A stretch of DNA of 13,853 nucleotides. Source: Gemmatimonadota bacterium (GTDB lineage Bacteria > Gemmatimonadota > Gemmatimonadetes > Gemmatimonadales > GWC2-71-9). Positions within the stretch are counted from its first letter, which is position 1; every line of letters begins with the position of its first letter. The notes under the pieces were generated by a model that saw only the letters and a list, made by a program, of their open reading frames with translations, made no database searches and had not been told where the DNA came from. The translations under genes and the position numbers were made by a program. The DNA lies in assembly GCA_003220905.1 (NCBI GenBank), contig QHTS01000033.1, positions 894 to 14,746 on the forward strand, read 5' to 3'. Positions 13,714 through 13,853 of this stretch are shown one piece after another.

Positions 13714-13853
13714 CTATCGCAACAAAAAGTGGAGCAGAACCCGATTGAACGCAGCCGGGCGCTCCATGTTCACCATGTGGCCCGAGCCCCGAATCACAAC
13801 CACTGCTGAGCTGGCGATGCGCGACGCGAGAGTGTCGACGATCACACGAATAA
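13714..13853 (-). CDS. Alpha/beta hydrolase, C-terminal fragment (runs off the window)
   Basis: The last 46 codons of a minus-strand gene are visible before a TAG at 13714-13716. They end in VVVIRGSGHMVNMERPAAFNR followed by VLLHFLLR. The GSGHMVNMERPAAFN block is the classic C-terminal catalytic-histidine motif of alpha/beta-hydrolase-fold enzymes (esterases, lyases, haloalkane dehalogenase-like proteins). The nucleophile and acid residues lie outside the window, so specificity cannot be given. It lies 27 nt upstream of the HAD gene and probably shares its transcript. Confidence 0.75.
   Translation of the reverse strand, partial: IRVIVDTLASRIASSAVVVIRGSGHMVNMERPAAFNRVLLHFLLR

Overview
The window is a GC-rich bacterial chromosome segment, roughly two-thirds or more G+C by eye, with densely packed genes. 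It has no rRNA, tRNA, CRISPR array or recognisable insertion sequence. The gene set is a membrane HAMP-Ser/Thr kinase, a Tat-exported molybdopterin oxidase with its cytochrome b, a GH57-based glycogen operon, a Uma2-type protein and a four-helix bundle protein. This would fit Gemmatimonadota or a similar high-GC soil or thermophilic lineage. That placement is an inference from style and gene content, not from a marker gene.

Layout. (1) 1-1620, +: the 3' part of a transmembrane Ser/Thr protein kinase with sensor domain, membrane segment, HAMP and kinase domain. (2) 1617-3036, -: a two-gene operon of a cytochrome b561-like membrane protein followed, with an 8-nt overlap, by a Tat-dependent molybdopterin oxidoreductase. 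Its last codon overlaps the kinase stop. (3) 3037-3150: a divergent intergenic region with several small inverted repeats and a possible promoter. (4) 3151-11899, +: a five-gene alpha-glucan operon of glycogen phosphorylase (DUF3417 type), glycogen synthase GlgA, GH57 branching enzyme, GH57/DUF3536 protein and GH57 4-alpha-glucanotransferase. Gaps within the operon are 24 nt or less. (5) 11905-12474, -: a Uma2-family (PD-(D/E)XK) protein. (6) 12593-12964, +: a small four-helix-bundle protein. (7) 12961-13853, -: the C-terminus of an alpha/beta hydrolase followed by an HAD-family protein.

How the genes work together. The operon holds the elongation (GlgA), branching (GH57 branching enzyme), chain remodelling (GH57 glucanotransferase) and phosphorolysis (GlgP) steps of glycogen turnover. 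No GH13 GlgB or GlgX and no ADP-glucose pyrophosphorylase (GlgC) lies in the window. The enzyme of unknown substrate, GH57/DUF3536, sits between the branching enzyme and the glucanotransferase, so an alpha-glucan role is a reasonable inference. The molybdenum enzyme and cytochrome b probably form a small respiratory or repair redox couple at the membrane, unrelated to glycogen.

The most notable anomaly is near the 3' end of the GH57 branching-enzyme gene. The reading frame breaks at about 8315-8323 and an expected conserved C-terminal stretch is absent. The true C-terminus resumes in another frame and stops at 8500, just before the next gene. This is either a real deletion or an assembly error.
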